Assembly: GCF_014636315.1 (NCBI RefSeq)
Contig: NZ_BMED01000003.1
Span: 620,001-684,000 of the forward strand
DNA length: 64,000 bases
Direction: 5' to 3'
Origin: Parundibacterium terreum
Lineage (GTDB): Bacteria > Pseudomonadota > Gammaproteobacteria > Burkholderiales > Burkholderiaceae_D
Part shown: in pieces, positions 54,622 through 64,000 of the stretch
How the letters are laid out: every line of letters starts with the position of its first letter
How positions within the stretch are numbered: position 1 is the stretch's first letter
The notes under the pieces: model-generated
The model's input: only the letters and a program-made list of their open reading frames with translations
The model's database searches: none
What the model was told of the DNA's origin: nothing
Made by a program: the position numbers and the translations under genes

Positions 54622-54835
54622 GTAAGAAGTCGGCCTTGATGTGGGTGAATTCCAGAACGCCCGACAGCGTCTGGGCTAAATGCTGAGCATAGCGTAAACA
54701 TATCGTTTTTAGATAAAAATGCGGCAAGACACGTCAGTCGCGATACCTGGAGACGGCATGCGCATGCTGTATCATTTATGCCAGGATTTCCTATTGCAAA
54801 AAAGAACAACCAAGAAGAAGTGCTAAGGGGCGAAA

Positions 54836-56005
54836 GTGTCAGATGAAATAAAAGGTACGCTGGTCATCATAGGCGGTGCATTGCGCGTGGATAATGCCGC
54901 GGTGTGGGAGCGTATTGTGCAACTGGCGGGTGGTGCGAAGGCAAACATTGCCGTATTTCCATCTGCTGCCGGTGACCCTGAGCGTTCAGCGGCCCTGACA
55001 ATACACAGCCTGAATAAATATGGCGCCCAGGCCTTCATGGTGCCGCTGGCCGTCAAGCTGGCCGGCTGCGATTACCGCGCGGCTGCGGAGGATCCGGCAA
55101 TAGCCGGGCAGGTCAGCGCAGCGACCGGCGTTTATTTCACAGGAGGGGACCAGGGCCGGATTATGCAGGCGCTGGTCAGGGAGGATGGCAGCCGTTCGCT
55201 GGTGCTGGATGCGGTGTGGGACAAGTACCGCAGCGGCGGCGTTATCATCGGTAGTAGTGCCGGTGCGGCGGTCATGAGCACGCAGACGTTTGTTGATGCG
55301 GCCGTGCTGCCGGCCCTGAAAGCCGGCCTGGAAGATGGGAAGGAAGTCGCTCCCGGCCTGGGCTTTATCGGCCCCGATGTATTTATAGACCAGCACCTGA
55401 TCGTCCGTGGCCGCTTTGCCAGAATGCTGGTGGCAATGCGGCAGAAGAACTATCGCCTGGGGCTGGGCGTGGACGAGAACACCGCGATGATAGTTTGCAG
55501 GGGCGACGTGGAGATTGTGGGCCACAAAGGGGCTGTGCTAATCGATTTATCGCGGGCGGGCAGCGATGCCAGCCGCAAGGAGTTTAATATCAGCAATGCC
55601 AGGATCAGTTATCTGGACAACGGGGATAGCTATAATTTCCTCAGCGGCGTGGTGCAGCCTGCTGCTGACAAGCTGGAAGGCAGGCTGGAGCCGCGTTTGC
55701 CTTATCGTGATGGGGCCAGGTTTTATCCCGATATCCTGGGCAATACCACGCTGATTGATTTACTCGAAAACCTGATCGATAGCCGGCAGCAGCGGGCAAC
55801 AGGCCTCGCTTTCGGCGGTCCTGCGGATGCGAGGCCAGAGCTGGGTTTTGAATTCAGCTTCTGCAAGACGGCGGACAGCGAAGGATACTTTTCCAACGCT
55901 TCCGGTGCGGAAGCGTACACCATGTTGAATATACGGCTGGACGTGCGGCCGGTATGCATGCAATTGCCGCTGTATTCGGATTGGCCGGACACTGAAGAGA
56001 ACTAG
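54836..56005 (+). CDS. cphB: Cyanophycinase
   Basis: The 389-residue S51-family serine peptidase hydrolyses cyanophycin (Asp backbone with Arg side chains) to beta-Asp-Arg dipeptides. It has IIGGALRVDN, GVYFTGGDQGRIM, the nucleophile in IIGSSAGAAVMS and LGLGVDENTAMIV. The start is GTG 54836 with AAGGGG before it. No signal peptide is present, so it should act inside the cell. No cyanophycin synthetase is in the window. The C-terminal 110 residues extend past the typical enzyme (about 270 aa) and have no known match. Confidence 0.88.
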   Translation: MSDEIKGTLVIIGGALRVDNAAVWERIVQLAGGAKANIAVFPSAAGDPERSAALTIHSLNKYGAQAFMVPLAVKLAGCDYRAAAEDPAIAGQVSAATGVYFTGGDQGRIMQALVREDGSRSLVLDAVWDKYRSGGVIIGSSAGAAVMSTQTFVDAAVLPALKAGLEDGKEVAPGLGFIGPDVFIDQHLIVRGRFARMLVAMRQKNYRLGLGVDENTAMIVCRGDVEIVGHKGAVLIDLSRAGSDASRKEFNISNARISYLDNGDSYNFLSGVVQPAADKLEGRLEPRLPYRDGARFYPDILGNTTLIDLLENLIDSRQQRATGLAFGGPADARPELGFEFSFCKTADSEGYFSNASGAEAYTMLNIRLDVRPVCMQLPLYSDWPDTEEN

Positions 56006-56030
56006 AGAACGCAGATTGCAGATGCAAAAG

Positions 56031-56060
56031 AAAAAGGGGCCGCAGTGCGGCCCCTTTTTC
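56031..56060. terminator. Bidirectional terminator between cphB and trhO
   Basis: AAAAAGGGGCCGC-AGT-GCGGCCCCTTTTT forms a nearly perfect stem with A and T tracts on both sides, between convergent genes. Confidence 0.93.
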
Positions 56061-56093
56061 TTTATCGATGTCTTGTTAATGCCATCAGTGACG

Positions 56094-57014
56094 CTATGCT
56101 GCTTCCTGTGTTGCGTTTGCCTGGGCTGCTGCCTTGGCTTTAGCTTCTGCAGAGGCGCATGCCGGGCAGGAAACGCCGGGAATATACAGTGGCGATAATT
56201 GCTCGCGTGGCGTGACGATGCCGCGGCAGGCAAAGCATTGCTCTGTATCGGTGGCTTCCAGTTGTGGATTCAGCGCGGTGCGATAGTCGAAGACGAAACA
56301 GTCGCCGTGATAGTGAGCGCCGCCGACTTCCTCGAAATACTTCAGGATGCCGCCTTCCAACTGGTACACGCTGTCAAAGCCGACATTCTGCATATGGATG
56401 GCTGCTTTTTCACAACGTATGCCGCCGGTGCAAAAGGTGACGACTGTCTTGTCGTTCAGCTTGTCGCGATTGGCTTCGATCACGGCAGGGAATTCGGTGA
56501 ACTTGGCGATGCGGTAGTCGATGGTATTGTCAAAACTGCCAACGTCAACCTCAAAATCATTACGGGTATCCACCATGACCACAGTCTTGCCGTTGTCATC
56601 ATGGCCCTGGTCCAGCCAGCGCTTCAAGGTTTGCGCATCGACCGCAGGTGCGCGGCCATCTTCCGGCTTGATCAGCGGCATGCGCATCGTGATGATTTCT
56701 GGCTTCAGCTTGACCAGCAATTTGGTGAAGGGTTGCTTGTCCGACAGGCTTTCCTTGGCGACCACGTCGGCAAAGCGCTCGTCCTGATGCAGCCAGTTCA
56801 TGTAGGCGTCGATTTCTTCGCGGAGGCCGGCCAGGAACATGTTGATGCCTTCCGGGCTCAGGATGACCGTGCCCTTCAGGTTCAATTCCTGGCATTTGGC
56901 CAGAAATTCCGGACGTTTTTCAGCGGTATCGTTGAAAGTGATGAACTTGTAGGCGGAAATATTAACGTAGGGCGTTGCTGCTGACGTTGTGGCGGTTGTT
57001 GCGGTGGATGGCAT
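56094..57014 (-). CDS. trhO: tRNA uridine-34 hydroxylase TrhO (rhodanese family)
   Basis: The 306-residue protein has the YceA/TrhO layout: an acylphosphatase-like N-terminal domain ([19 protein letters not shown]), a rhodanese domain with [21 protein letters not shown] and active-site loop [15 protein letters not shown], and a C-terminal Cys motif ([10 protein letters not shown]...CPACASA). TrhO hydroxylates U34 of some tRNAs on the way to cmo5U, using oxygen or prephenate-linked routes. The N-terminal poly-Thr/Ala lead (about 14 residues) and the Ala-rich tail are not part of the core, so the exact start could be downstream. Confidence 0.9.
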   Translation of the reverse strand: MPSTATTATTSAATPYVNISAYKFITFNDTAEKRPEFLAKCQELNLKGTVILSPEGINMFLAGLREEIDAYMNWLHQDERFADVVAKESLSDKQPFTKLLVKLKPEIITMRMPLIKPEDGRAPAVDAQTLKRWLDQGHDDNGKTVVMVDTRNDFEVDVGSFDNTIDYRIAKFTEFPAVIEANRDKLNDKTVVTFCTGGIRCEKAAIHMQNVGFDSVYQLEGGILKYFEEVGGAHYHGDCFVFDYRTALNPQLEATDTEQCFACRGIVTPREQLSPLYIPGVSCPACASAEAKAKAAAQANATQEAA

Positions 57015-57220
57015 GGCAAATAATTCAGTAAGTCATTGATTTATCAGTATTATAAACTTTTGCGAGCTACTTTTTAAAGTTTGACCTGCAAAAAACTTGA
57101 TCTAGCGCAGGTAAACCGCAATTTACTCTGCTTATTGTTCTTTTACACGCTCTTACATTTTCGTTTTTGCAAGGGCTTTTTCCCTTCGTTTAATACCCGC
57201 TGGCACTGTAAAATAGCGGG

Positions 57221-60200
57221 ATGACTACAGAATTAATACTTGCTAATGATGCAATGGCTGCAGGGGCAGCCCCGGCAGCGGCCCAGCCAGTCGGCCCCCA
57301 GTTCGTGCACCTGCGCCTGCACTCCGAATATTCCATCGTGGATGGCCTGGTACGCATTGATGATGCGATCAAATCCGCAGAAAAAGACAAACAGCCGGCG
57401 ATGGCGATTACCGACCTGGCCAATCTGTTTGCCATGGTCAAATTCTATAAAAGCGCACGTGGCAAAGGTATCAAACCTATCGCCGGCTGCGATGTATGGA
57501 TCACCAATGACGCCGACCGGGAAAAGCCTTCACGCCTGCTATTGCTGGTCAAGAATCGCAAGGGCTACTTGCAATTATGTGAATTACTGGCCCAGGCATG
57601 GCTGACCAATCAATACAAAGGCAAGGCTGAGCTTAAATTTGAATGGCTGCAGGAATTGCACCAGCAGGGCGGCGAGCCAGGCCTGATCGCTCTTTCCGGG
57701 GCCCATTTTGGTGATGTAGGGATAGCGATCGACAATGGCAATACTGAGCTGGCCGAACGTAATGCGGAACGTTGGGCGAGTATTTTCCCCGGCCATTTCT
57801 ATATCGAGATCCAGCGCGCCAATCAGCCGAATATGGAAAACCAGGTGCGCCAGGCTGTCAGGCTGGCGCAGAAACTGGCATTGCCGGTCGTGGCTACCCA
57901 TCCCATCCAGTTCATCAGCAAGGATGATTACATTGCGCATGAAGCGCGCACCTGTATCGCCGAAGGCGAGATGCTGGCCAATGCGCGACGCGTCAAGCGC
58001 TTCAATGATCAGCAGTGCTTCAAGACCCAAGCCGAGATGGCAGCGTTGTTTGCCGATTTGCCGGGCGCGCTGCAAAACGCGGTAGAGATTGCCAAGCGCT
58101 GCAACCTGACACTGGAACTGGGCAAGCCGAAATTGCCGGACTTCCCTACGCCGGATGGCATGTCTATTGGCGACTACCTGGTGCATGAATCCAAGCTGGG
58201 CCTGGAAAAACGCCTGGTTCACCTGTACCCGAACGAGGAAAAACGGCAGCAGAATCGCGAGCGCTATGAGGCGCGGCTGAAGTTTGAAACCGATACCATT
58301 ATCAAGATGGGTTTCCCCGGCTACTTCCTGATCGTGGCAGATTTTATCCAATGGGCCAAGAACAACGGCGTGCCGGTAGGACCAGGGCGGGGCTCAGGTG
58401 CGGGTTCGCTGGTCGCTTATTCTCTCAGCATTACCGATCTGGACCCGCTGGCTTACAACCTGCTGTTTGAACGTTTCCTGAACCCGGAACGGGTATCTAT
58501 GCCCGATTTCGATATCGACTTTTGCCAGGAAGGCCGCGACAAGGTCATCCAGTATGTGAAGGATCGCTACGGCAAGGAGGCGGTGTCGCAGATTGCCACC
58601 TTCGGTACCATGGCGGCCAAGGGCGCGATCCGCGACGTGGGCCGGGTGATGGACTTCGGCTACAACTTTTGCGACGGCGTGTCCAAGTTGATTCCGTTCA
58701 AGCCGGGCAAGCCGGTGACGATCGCCGAGGCGATCATTGAAGAACCTTTGCTGGCAGAGCGGCAAGAGAATGAGGAAGAGGTCAAGCAATTGCTGGACCT
58801 TGCGCAGCAGGTTGAAGGCATTACACGTAATATCGGCATGCACGCCGGTGGCGTATTGATTGCACCGGGCAAGCTGACCGACTTCTGCCCCTTGTACACG
58901 CAGGGCGGCGATTCCGGCGTGGTGTCGCAGTACGATAAGGATGACGTGGAGGCGGTCGGCCTGGTCAAGTTCGACTTTTTGGGTCTGACCACGCTGACCA
59001 TCCTGGACCGCGCGGTGAACTATATCAAGCGGCTGGATCCGTCCATGTCCGACTTCAACCTGGAAAGCCTGCCGCTGAATGACCGGCCTTCGTATGAGCT
59101 GCTGACCAAGGCCAAAACGGTTGCGGTATTCCAGCTGGAAAGCCGCGGCATGCAGGGCATGCTGAAAGACGCACGCCCCGATCGTTTTGAGGACATTATC
59201 GCGCTGGTGGCGCTGTACCGTCCGGGTCCTATGGATCTGATCCCGGATTTCTGCAAACGTAAGCACGGCGAGAAATTCGATTATCCCGATCCGCGTACAG
59301 AAGGCATTCTGTCTGAAACCTACGGCATCATGGTGTATCAGGAACAGGTTATGCAGATGGCGCAGGTCGTCGGCGGCTATTCATTGGGCGGCGCGGATTT
59401 GCTGCGCCGGGCGATGGGTAAGAAAAAAGCCGAAGAGATGGCGGAGCATCGCCAGATTTTCCGCGACGGTGCCGCCAAGGATGGTCTGAGCCAGGAAAAG
59501 GCCGACGAGATTTTCGATTTGATGGAAAAGTTCGCGGGCTATGGTTTTAATAAATCCCATGCTGCCGCTTACGCGCTGCTGTCGTATCACACCGCCTATC
59601 TGAAGGCGCATCATCCTGCTGCGTTCATGGCAGCCAACTTGTCGCTGGCAATGGACGATACCGACAAGATCAAGATCCTGGTCGAAGACTCCATCGATAT
59701 CTGCAAGCTGACCTTGCTGCCGCCGGATATCAACCAGTCCGAATACCGTTTCATTCCTGTCGGCGAGCCGGGCAAGAAAGCCACCCAGATTCGTTACGGC
59801 CTGGGCGCGGTCAAGGGCTCGGGACAAAATGCGATAGAAAGCATCGTCGCTGCGCGTGAAGCGGATGGACCTTTTGTCAGCCTGTTCGACTTTGCCAAGC
59901 GCATCGACAAGCGCCAGGTGAATCGCCGCACGATAGAATCGCTGATACGCTCAGGCGCCTTTGACGGCTTTGGCGAGGACCGCGCGGTATTGCTGGCAAC
60001 CGTGGGCCTGGCAATGGATGCTGCGGAGCAGGCCGACAAGGCGGCAAATCAGGTCAGTCTTTTTGGCGATGATGAAGACCTGATTCCGCCACCGGAATAC
60101 ATCAAGACCACACCGTGGACTGACAAGAAGCGCCTGACTGAAGAAAAGCTGGCGCTGGGCTTTTACTTGTCCGGCCATCTGTTTGATTCTTACGCCCCCG

Positions 60201-60748
60201 AGGTGCGGCAGTTTATAAAGACCACGCTGGCCAAGCTGGAACCTTCACGCGATTTGCGCCTGATTGCCGGCATCATCTCGGGCATACGCACGCAGATGAC
60301 GCAGCGCGGCAAGATACTGATCGTGACGCTGGACGATGGCACAGCAGTGGTCGATGTTACTGTGTACAGCGAACTGCTGGACCAGTACAAAAACCTGTTC
60401 AAGGAAGATGAATTCCTGGCAGTGCTGGGCAAGGTGTCGGAAGACCGCTTCTCCGGCGGCTTGCGCATCTCGGCGGAAAAGGTGATGGATATAGGCCGCG
60501 CCAGGGTGCAGTTCTCGCAGGGCTTGCGGATCACCCTGACCGCCGAGGCTGACGTAAAGACGCTGCAGGAAACCCTGAAACCCTATCTGGACCAGGAAGG
60601 ATGTCCGGTAGTGGTGCGTTACCAGAACAGCATGGCTGCGGCCGAGCTGTATTTTGCCGATAGCTGGCGGGTCAATCCCGATGACGGTTTGCGGCAAACG
60701 CTGTCAGACTGGCTATCTCCTAAAAACGTGCAGATAGAATACTCCTGA
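57221..60748 (+). CDS. dnaE: DNA polymerase III alpha subunit
   Basis: The 1175-residue replicative polymerase begins with a PHP domain (FVHLRLHSEYSIVDGLVRID). The palm has PVGPGRGSGAGSLVAYSL and the catalytic aspartates in MPDFDIDFCQEGRD. The fingers and beta-binding region include YGIMVYQEQVMQMAQVVGGYSLGGADLLRRAMGKKK and FGFNKSHAAAYALLSY-like text (YGFNKSHAAAYALL). A C-terminal OB fold follows. Residue count and order match DnaE1. A 23-residue Ala-rich lead precedes the PHP domain, so ATG 57221 could be slightly early. The O-antigen-ligase-like gene starts five bases after its stop. Confidence 0.96.
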   Translation: MTTELILANDAMAAGAAPAAAQPVGPQFVHLRLHSEYSIVDGLVRIDDAIKSAEKDKQPAMAITDLANLFAMVKFYKSARGKGIKPIAGCDVWITNDADREKPSRLLLLVKNRKGYLQLCELLAQAWLTNQYKGKAELKFEWLQELHQQGGEPGLIALSGAHFGDVGIAIDNGNTELAERNAERWASIFPGHFYIEIQRANQPNMENQVRQAVRLAQKLALPVVATHPIQFISKDDYIAHEARTCIAEGEMLANARRVKRFNDQQCFKTQAEMAALFADLPGALQNAVEIAKRCNLTLELGKPKLPDFPTPDGMSIGDYLVHESKLGLEKRLVHLYPNEEKRQQNRERYEARLKFETDTIIKMGFPGYFLIVADFIQWAKNNGVPVGPGRGSGAGSLVAYSLSITDLDPLAYNLLFERFLNPERVSMPDFDIDFCQEGRDKVIQYVKDRYGKEAVSQIATFGTMAAKGAIRDVGRVMDFGYNFCDGVSKLIPFKPGKPVTIAEAIIEEPLLAERQENEEEVKQLLDLAQQVEGITRNIGMHAGGVLIAPGKLTDFCPLYTQGGDSGVVSQYDKDDVEAVGLVKFDFLGLTTLTILDRAVNYIKRLDPSMSDFNLESLPLNDRPSYELLTKAKTVAVFQLESRGMQGMLKDARPDRFEDIIALVALYRPGPMDLIPDFCKRKHGEKFDYPDPRTEGILSETYGIMVYQEQVMQMAQVVGGYSLGGADLLRRAMGKKKAEEMAEHRQIFRDGAAKDGLSQEKADEIFDLMEKFAGYGFNKSHAAAYALLSYHTAYLKAHHPAAFMAANLSLAMDDTDKIKILVEDSIDICKLTLLPPDINQSEYRFIPVGEPGKKATQIRYGLGAVKGSGQNAIESIVAAREADGPFVSLFDFAKRIDKRQVNRRTIESLIRSGAFDGFGEDRAVLLATVGLAMDAAEQADKAANQVSLFGDDEDLIPPPEYIKTTPWTDKKRLTEEKLALGFYLSGHLFDSYAPEVRQFIKTTLAKLEPSRDLRLIAGIISGIRTQMTQRGKILIVTLDDGTAVVDVTVYSELLDQYKNLFKEDEFLAVLGKVSEDRFSGGLRISAEKVMDIGRARVQFSQGLRITLTAEADVKTLQETLKPYLDQEGCPVVVRYQNSMAAAELYFADSWRVNPDDGLRQTLSDWLSPKNVQIEYS

Positions 60749-60753
60749 GGCCT

Positions 60754-62076
60754 ATGAGCTTACGCATTCAAGATGCAGGCGGCGCAAGCGCCGGCAGCAG
60801 TGATGGGCATGTAACGGTGAAACCTGCGCAGACCCTGCGCGCAGAGCTGCCGCAGCATGTATTGTCGGTATTGCCGCTGAGCTTGTTTTTTCCGCTGGGA
60901 TGGATGTATGCAGGGGTGTTGCTGTTCTTGATCAGCCTGGCCTTTTCCGGCGGCTACAGGGAAAAAGGACTGGCGATACGCAATAGCCCGATGCTGAAGC
61001 CTGTCCTGTTGCTCAGCCTGGTATCTTGCCTGGTCGCTATCCTTCTGCCCCGGCCTGCCGGAGAATTCTGGTCCGCGTTTGGACACTATCAGACATATTT
61101 GTTCCTGCTATTGTTCCTGTGCGTGGGGGCGGGGGACTGGCAGCGTAGGGCAGTGCAATTTTTTCTGAGCGGCGCCTTGATTGCGGCGAGCCTGTTTTAC
61201 CTTAACTTCCTGCAACTGCTTCCGCTGACGACGATGACGCACAGCTATGTGGTGTACCAGGGGAATAAATCCATCCTGCTGGGCATTCTGCTGGCGGTAG
61301 CATCGGGGTGGACACTGAACCGGCTGGTGATCATCAAGGAAGGGCGCTGGCTGCGTTTGCTGGTACTGGCCTATATTGTGGTGGCGCTGATGCTGCTGAC
61401 TAAAAGCCGCACGGCCAGCCTGATCATGTTGTTCCTGTGCGCAATGATACCGCTCAGCCGGCTGAGCTTCTCGTGGCGCAGCGTGGGTATCCTGGGATTT
61501 TTTGCCTTACTGCTGTGGAGCGGCTTGCAGTATGCGTTCAGCCTGCCCGCGCCGGAAAAGTGCATAGTCAGGGACATGCAGGACAGCTCGCCGGCGCAGG
61601 TCATGGTAAACCGGGGCCTGTGCACGCTGCATCAGGCCAGGGCTTTTGTCCGTGGTGAAAATGCTGGTGAAGATGGCATGCGCGCAGAGATCTATCATCT
61701 GACCGCGCAGATCGCATCTGAAAAACCCTGGACGGGGCACGGCATAGGCAGCTGGCTGAGCGAATACCAGGAGCGCGCTCGTGGCTTGTCCAGCGGCACG
61801 ATGACGACACCGCATAATGATTACCTGCTGTACGCGACGGAAGTTGGGGTTTTTGGCGTGGCTGCCTTGCTGTGGATATGGCTGAGCCAGTTGCTGATCG
61901 CGAAAAGAATGGGCGGCGAACGCGGCATGATGCTGGCCATGCTGGGCGTGACGATGCTGATAGGCGGCATGTTCAATGCGATCTTGCGCGACGGGGTGTT
62001 TGGCATGGCCTTCATGATCTTGCTGGCCATTCCATTGGCGGGTGCGCGCAGCGGCGAGCAGAAAAATAATATCTGA
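60754..62076 (+). CDS. O-antigen ligase/Wzy-family membrane protein
   Basis: The 440-residue protein has about eleven membrane helices and a large periplasmic loop (about 265-350) with the ligase-family features TKSRTASLIMLFL, EKPWTGHGIGSW and TPHNDYLLYATEVG. This His (PHND) and Arg pattern is common to WaaL and Wzy-like polymerases. It should join or polymerise surface glycans at the periplasmic face. It follows dnaE by five bases, and msbA, the lipid-A flippase, comes next, which fits a lipopolysaccharide role. Ligase and polymerase cannot be told apart here. Confidence 0.82.
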   Translation: MSLRIQDAGGASAGSSDGHVTVKPAQTLRAELPQHVLSVLPLSLFFPLGWMYAGVLLFLISLAFSGGYREKGLAIRNSPMLKPVLLLSLVSCLVAILLPRPAGEFWSAFGHYQTYLFLLLFLCVGAGDWQRRAVQFFLSGALIAASLFYLNFLQLLPLTTMTHSYVVYQGNKSILLGILLAVASGWTLNRLVIIKEGRWLRLLVLAYIVVALMLLTKSRTASLIMLFLCAMIPLSRLSFSWRSVGILGFFALLLWSGLQYAFSLPAPEKCIVRDMQDSSPAQVMVNRGLCTLHQARAFVRGENAGEDGMRAEIYHLTAQIASEKPWTGHGIGSWLSEYQERARGLSSGTMTTPHNDYLLYATEVGVFGVAALLWIWLSQLLIAKRMGGERGMMLAMLGVTMLIGGMFNAILRDGVFGMAFMILLAIPLAGARSGEQKNNI

Positions 62077-62115
62077 AGCTGCTTTTAATAATGAAAAGAT
62101 TGAAAATCCGAATCA

Positions 62116-63849
62116 ATGAATAATGCAACAATCCTGGTCTTCAAGCGCCTGTGGCTAAGCATCAGGCAATATCGCAAGCACTTGCTGGTCACTTTGCTGA
62201 CCATGCTGGGCACGGCGCTGACCGAAATCATGCTGCCCAATGTATTCGGCTACCTGCTGGATCATGGCTTTAAAAAAGGCGAGCATCTCGCGCTGTGGAA
62301 GATACCTGTTGCCGTGATCGGCATTTTTGTATTGCGCGGCGTCTGCACTTTCATCACCAGTTATCTGATGTCCTGGGTAGCTACCCGAATGCTGAATAAT
62401 ATGCGGGCCAGCGTATTTGCGAAGATACTCAGTGTGCCCATCCGCTTCTACCAGGCAGAATCCAGCGGCCGCGTGATCAATACCATCATGTTTGAAGCGC
62501 AACTGATCGTCGAGATGTTCAAGGTATCGATGACGACGTTGATTCGTGATTCGCTAACGGTAGCTGCTTTGCTGGGCTACTTGTTCTGGGTCAACTGGCA
62601 ATTGACATTGGTAACCCTGGTATTGATACCCGTGCTGGCGTTCCTGGTGCGCAATGTCAGCAAGCGCCTGCGCAAGCTGAACCAGAGTCAGCTGGAAGTC
62701 AATAATGAACTGACGCAGGTGATTGAAGAGACCACCCGCGCGCACCAGGTAATACGTGTGTTCGGCGGGCAGCAATATGAGCAGAAGCGTTTCGACGGCA
62801 AAAATGAAAAATTGCGCGGCTATTCGATGCGCACCACGGTTGCGGTTGCAACGACCACGCCGCTGACTCAGATCCTGGCGGCCTGCGCCGTGTCCGTGGT
62901 CATCGTGCTGGCGGTCATGCAGGCGATGGACAATCAAACGACGGCGGGTGATTTTGTCAAATTCATCCTGGCGATGCTGATGATATTGACGCCGCTGAAG
63001 CACCTGGCCGACCTGAATGGCCCCATGCAGCGTGGCATGGCGGCAGCGGAATCGGTATTTGCGATGATGGATACAGAAGCGGAAGTAGACAGTGGTAAGG
63101 ATATGCCGGCCAGGGCGCGCGGCCAGCTTGAATTTCGGCACACCGGGTTTACCTATCCGGGCCAGGAGAGCTCGGCGCTGCGTGACATCAACCTCAGCAT
63201 ACAGCCTGGTGAGACGATTGCGCTGGTCGGCATGTCCGGCGGCGGCAAGACCTCGCTGGTGAACCTGGTGCCGCGTTTTTATGCTCCCGACCAAGGCGAC
63301 ATCTTGCTGGATGGCGTTTCTTTGCAAGACATATCCTTACGCAGTCTGCGTGAACAGATAGCAATGGTCAGTCAGAACGTGATTTTGTTTGATGATACGG
63401 TTGAAGCCAATATCGCTTATGGAGATCCTGAACCGGACCCGGCTCGGGTTGCTGCTGCGGTGCAGGCGGCGCATCTGGGCGAAGTGGTCAGGGATTTGCC
63501 GAACGGCCTGCAGACGATGATAGGCGACAACGGCATGCGCCTGTCGGGCGGACAGCGCCAGCGCATGGCTATTGCACGTGCTATCTATAAGGACGCGCCG
63601 ATACTGATACTGGACGAGGCTACTTCTGCACTGGATTCCGAATCAGAACGTGCAGTACAGCAAGCATTGGATGAATTGATGCAGGGCCGTACCACGCTGG
63701 TGATTGCGCATCGCTTGTCCACTATAGAAAGAGCCAGCAGGATTGCCGTGCTGGTGGATGGCCAGATAGTGGAAATTGGCTCGCATGCGGAATTGCTGGA
63801 TGCCGAAGGCGTCTATGCCAACTTGTATCGCCTTCAGTTTGCAGCGTAG
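62116..63849 (+). CDS. msbA: Lipid A export ABC transporter MsbA
   Basis: The 577-residue protein is a full half-transporter: six membrane helices (about 20-310) fused to an ATPase. It shows Walker A (GMSGGGKTSL), Q-loop (MVSQNVILFDDT), signature (LSGGQRQRM), Walker B (ILILDEATSALD) and the switch His (VIAHRLSTI). A homodimer flips lipid A-core across the inner membrane. It is 39 bases after the ligase-like gene, in line with an LPS cluster. Exact substrate is assumed from family and context. Confidence 0.9.
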   Translation: MNNATILVFKRLWLSIRQYRKHLLVTLLTMLGTALTEIMLPNVFGYLLDHGFKKGEHLALWKIPVAVIGIFVLRGVCTFITSYLMSWVATRMLNNMRASVFAKILSVPIRFYQAESSGRVINTIMFEAQLIVEMFKVSMTTLIRDSLTVAALLGYLFWVNWQLTLVTLVLIPVLAFLVRNVSKRLRKLNQSQLEVNNELTQVIEETTRAHQVIRVFGGQQYEQKRFDGKNEKLRGYSMRTTVAVATTTPLTQILAACAVSVVIVLAVMQAMDNQTTAGDFVKFILAMLMILTPLKHLADLNGPMQRGMAAAESVFAMMDTEAEVDSGKDMPARARGQLEFRHTGFTYPGQESSALRDINLSIQPGETIALVGMSGGGKTSLVNLVPRFYAPDQGDILLDGVSLQDISLRSLREQIAMVSQNVILFDDTVEANIAYGDPEPDPARVAAAVQAAHLGEVVRDLPNGLQTMIGDNGMRLSGGQRQRMAIARAIYKDAPILILDEATSALDSESERAVQQALDELMQGRTTLVIAHRLSTIERASRIAVLVDGQIVEIGSHAELLDAEGVYANLYRLQFAA

Positions 63850-63893
63850 GTCCGGTTTTTGGGACTGAAATAAGGAATAACAGGAGACATCCA

Positions 63894-64000
63894 ATGACAA
63901 CAGCAATTTCCCGCTTCCCCGTGCCTGAACTGGCGCAACTGCCGGACGATATCCGCGAAAAAATTCTTGCCGTGCAGGAAAAAGCGGGCTTCGTGCCCAA
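63894..64000 (+). CDS. AhpD-like peroxidase-related protein, 3' truncated by the window
   Basis: The start (MTTAISRFPVPELAQLPDD) and the phrase ILAVQEKAGFVPN match the N terminus of the peroxidase-related/CMD-type AhpD-like family, which has its CxxC active site further on, beyond the window. An ideal AGGAG lies nine bases before the ATG. Only 35 codons are seen, so the call depends on the short match. Confidence 0.65.
   Translation, partial: MTTAISRFPVPELAQLPDDIREKILAVQEKAGFVP

Overview
The window reads as a chromosome segment of a betaproteobacterium, most likely an Oxalobacteraceae member close to Herminiimonas or Janthinobacterium. This is an inference from gene order (rpsU-yqeY-dnaG-rpoD followed by a CAT-anticodon tRNA; nitrate transporter next to ybiB and cobA), from protein character, and from a moderately GC-rich backbone. 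No database search was possible.

Layout. 1-7300: end of a nitrate-type ABC importer, ybiB, a TonB-dependent receptor, the siroheme enzyme cobA and a flavoprotein. 7500-13950: the macromolecular-synthesis cluster rpsU, yqeY, dnaG, rpoD, ending in a tRNA. 13903-30203: an AT-richer 16.3 kb island inserted in the 3' part of that tRNA and bounded by a perfect 53-bp direct repeat. 30204-40400: a decayed cheW copy, a NarL-type two-component system, a class-C beta-lactamase-like lipoprotein, and a chemotaxis operon (soluble PAS receptor, cheR, cheD, triple-CheW protein). 40800-46800: an RND efflux operon. 47400-64000: rhlE, gluQ, a LysR/pirin/flavodoxin set, a secreted metalloprotease-like protein, an AstE-like hydrolase, a cyanophycinase, trhO, dnaE, an O-antigen-ligase-like protein, msbA and the start of an AhpD-like gene.

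The island is the unusual part. It has a tyrosine integrase, an orphan VbhA-like antitoxin, a nuclease-methyltransferase fusion with its specificity subunit, an XRE/ImmA-peptidase plus PIN pair, an alpha/beta-hydrolase, a membrane protein with two DM9 (DUF3421) repeats, and a TrfA-type replication initiator with six 22-bp iterons. No relaxase or secretion genes are seen, so it looks like an integrated, plasmid-derived, non-conjugative defence/cargo element. Nested in it is a 3.8 kb unit with IS66-type ends (20442-24259) and an almost exact 8-bp target duplication. Its transposase genes are decayed, and two unrecognised genes (667 and 237 aa) sit between the tnpB and tnpC remnants.

Other points of interest are a diverged tRNA 3' half directly before rhlE that matches the island's attachment site, a 112-bp inverted-repeat element between rpsU and yqeY, and paired palindromes before the TonB receptor.
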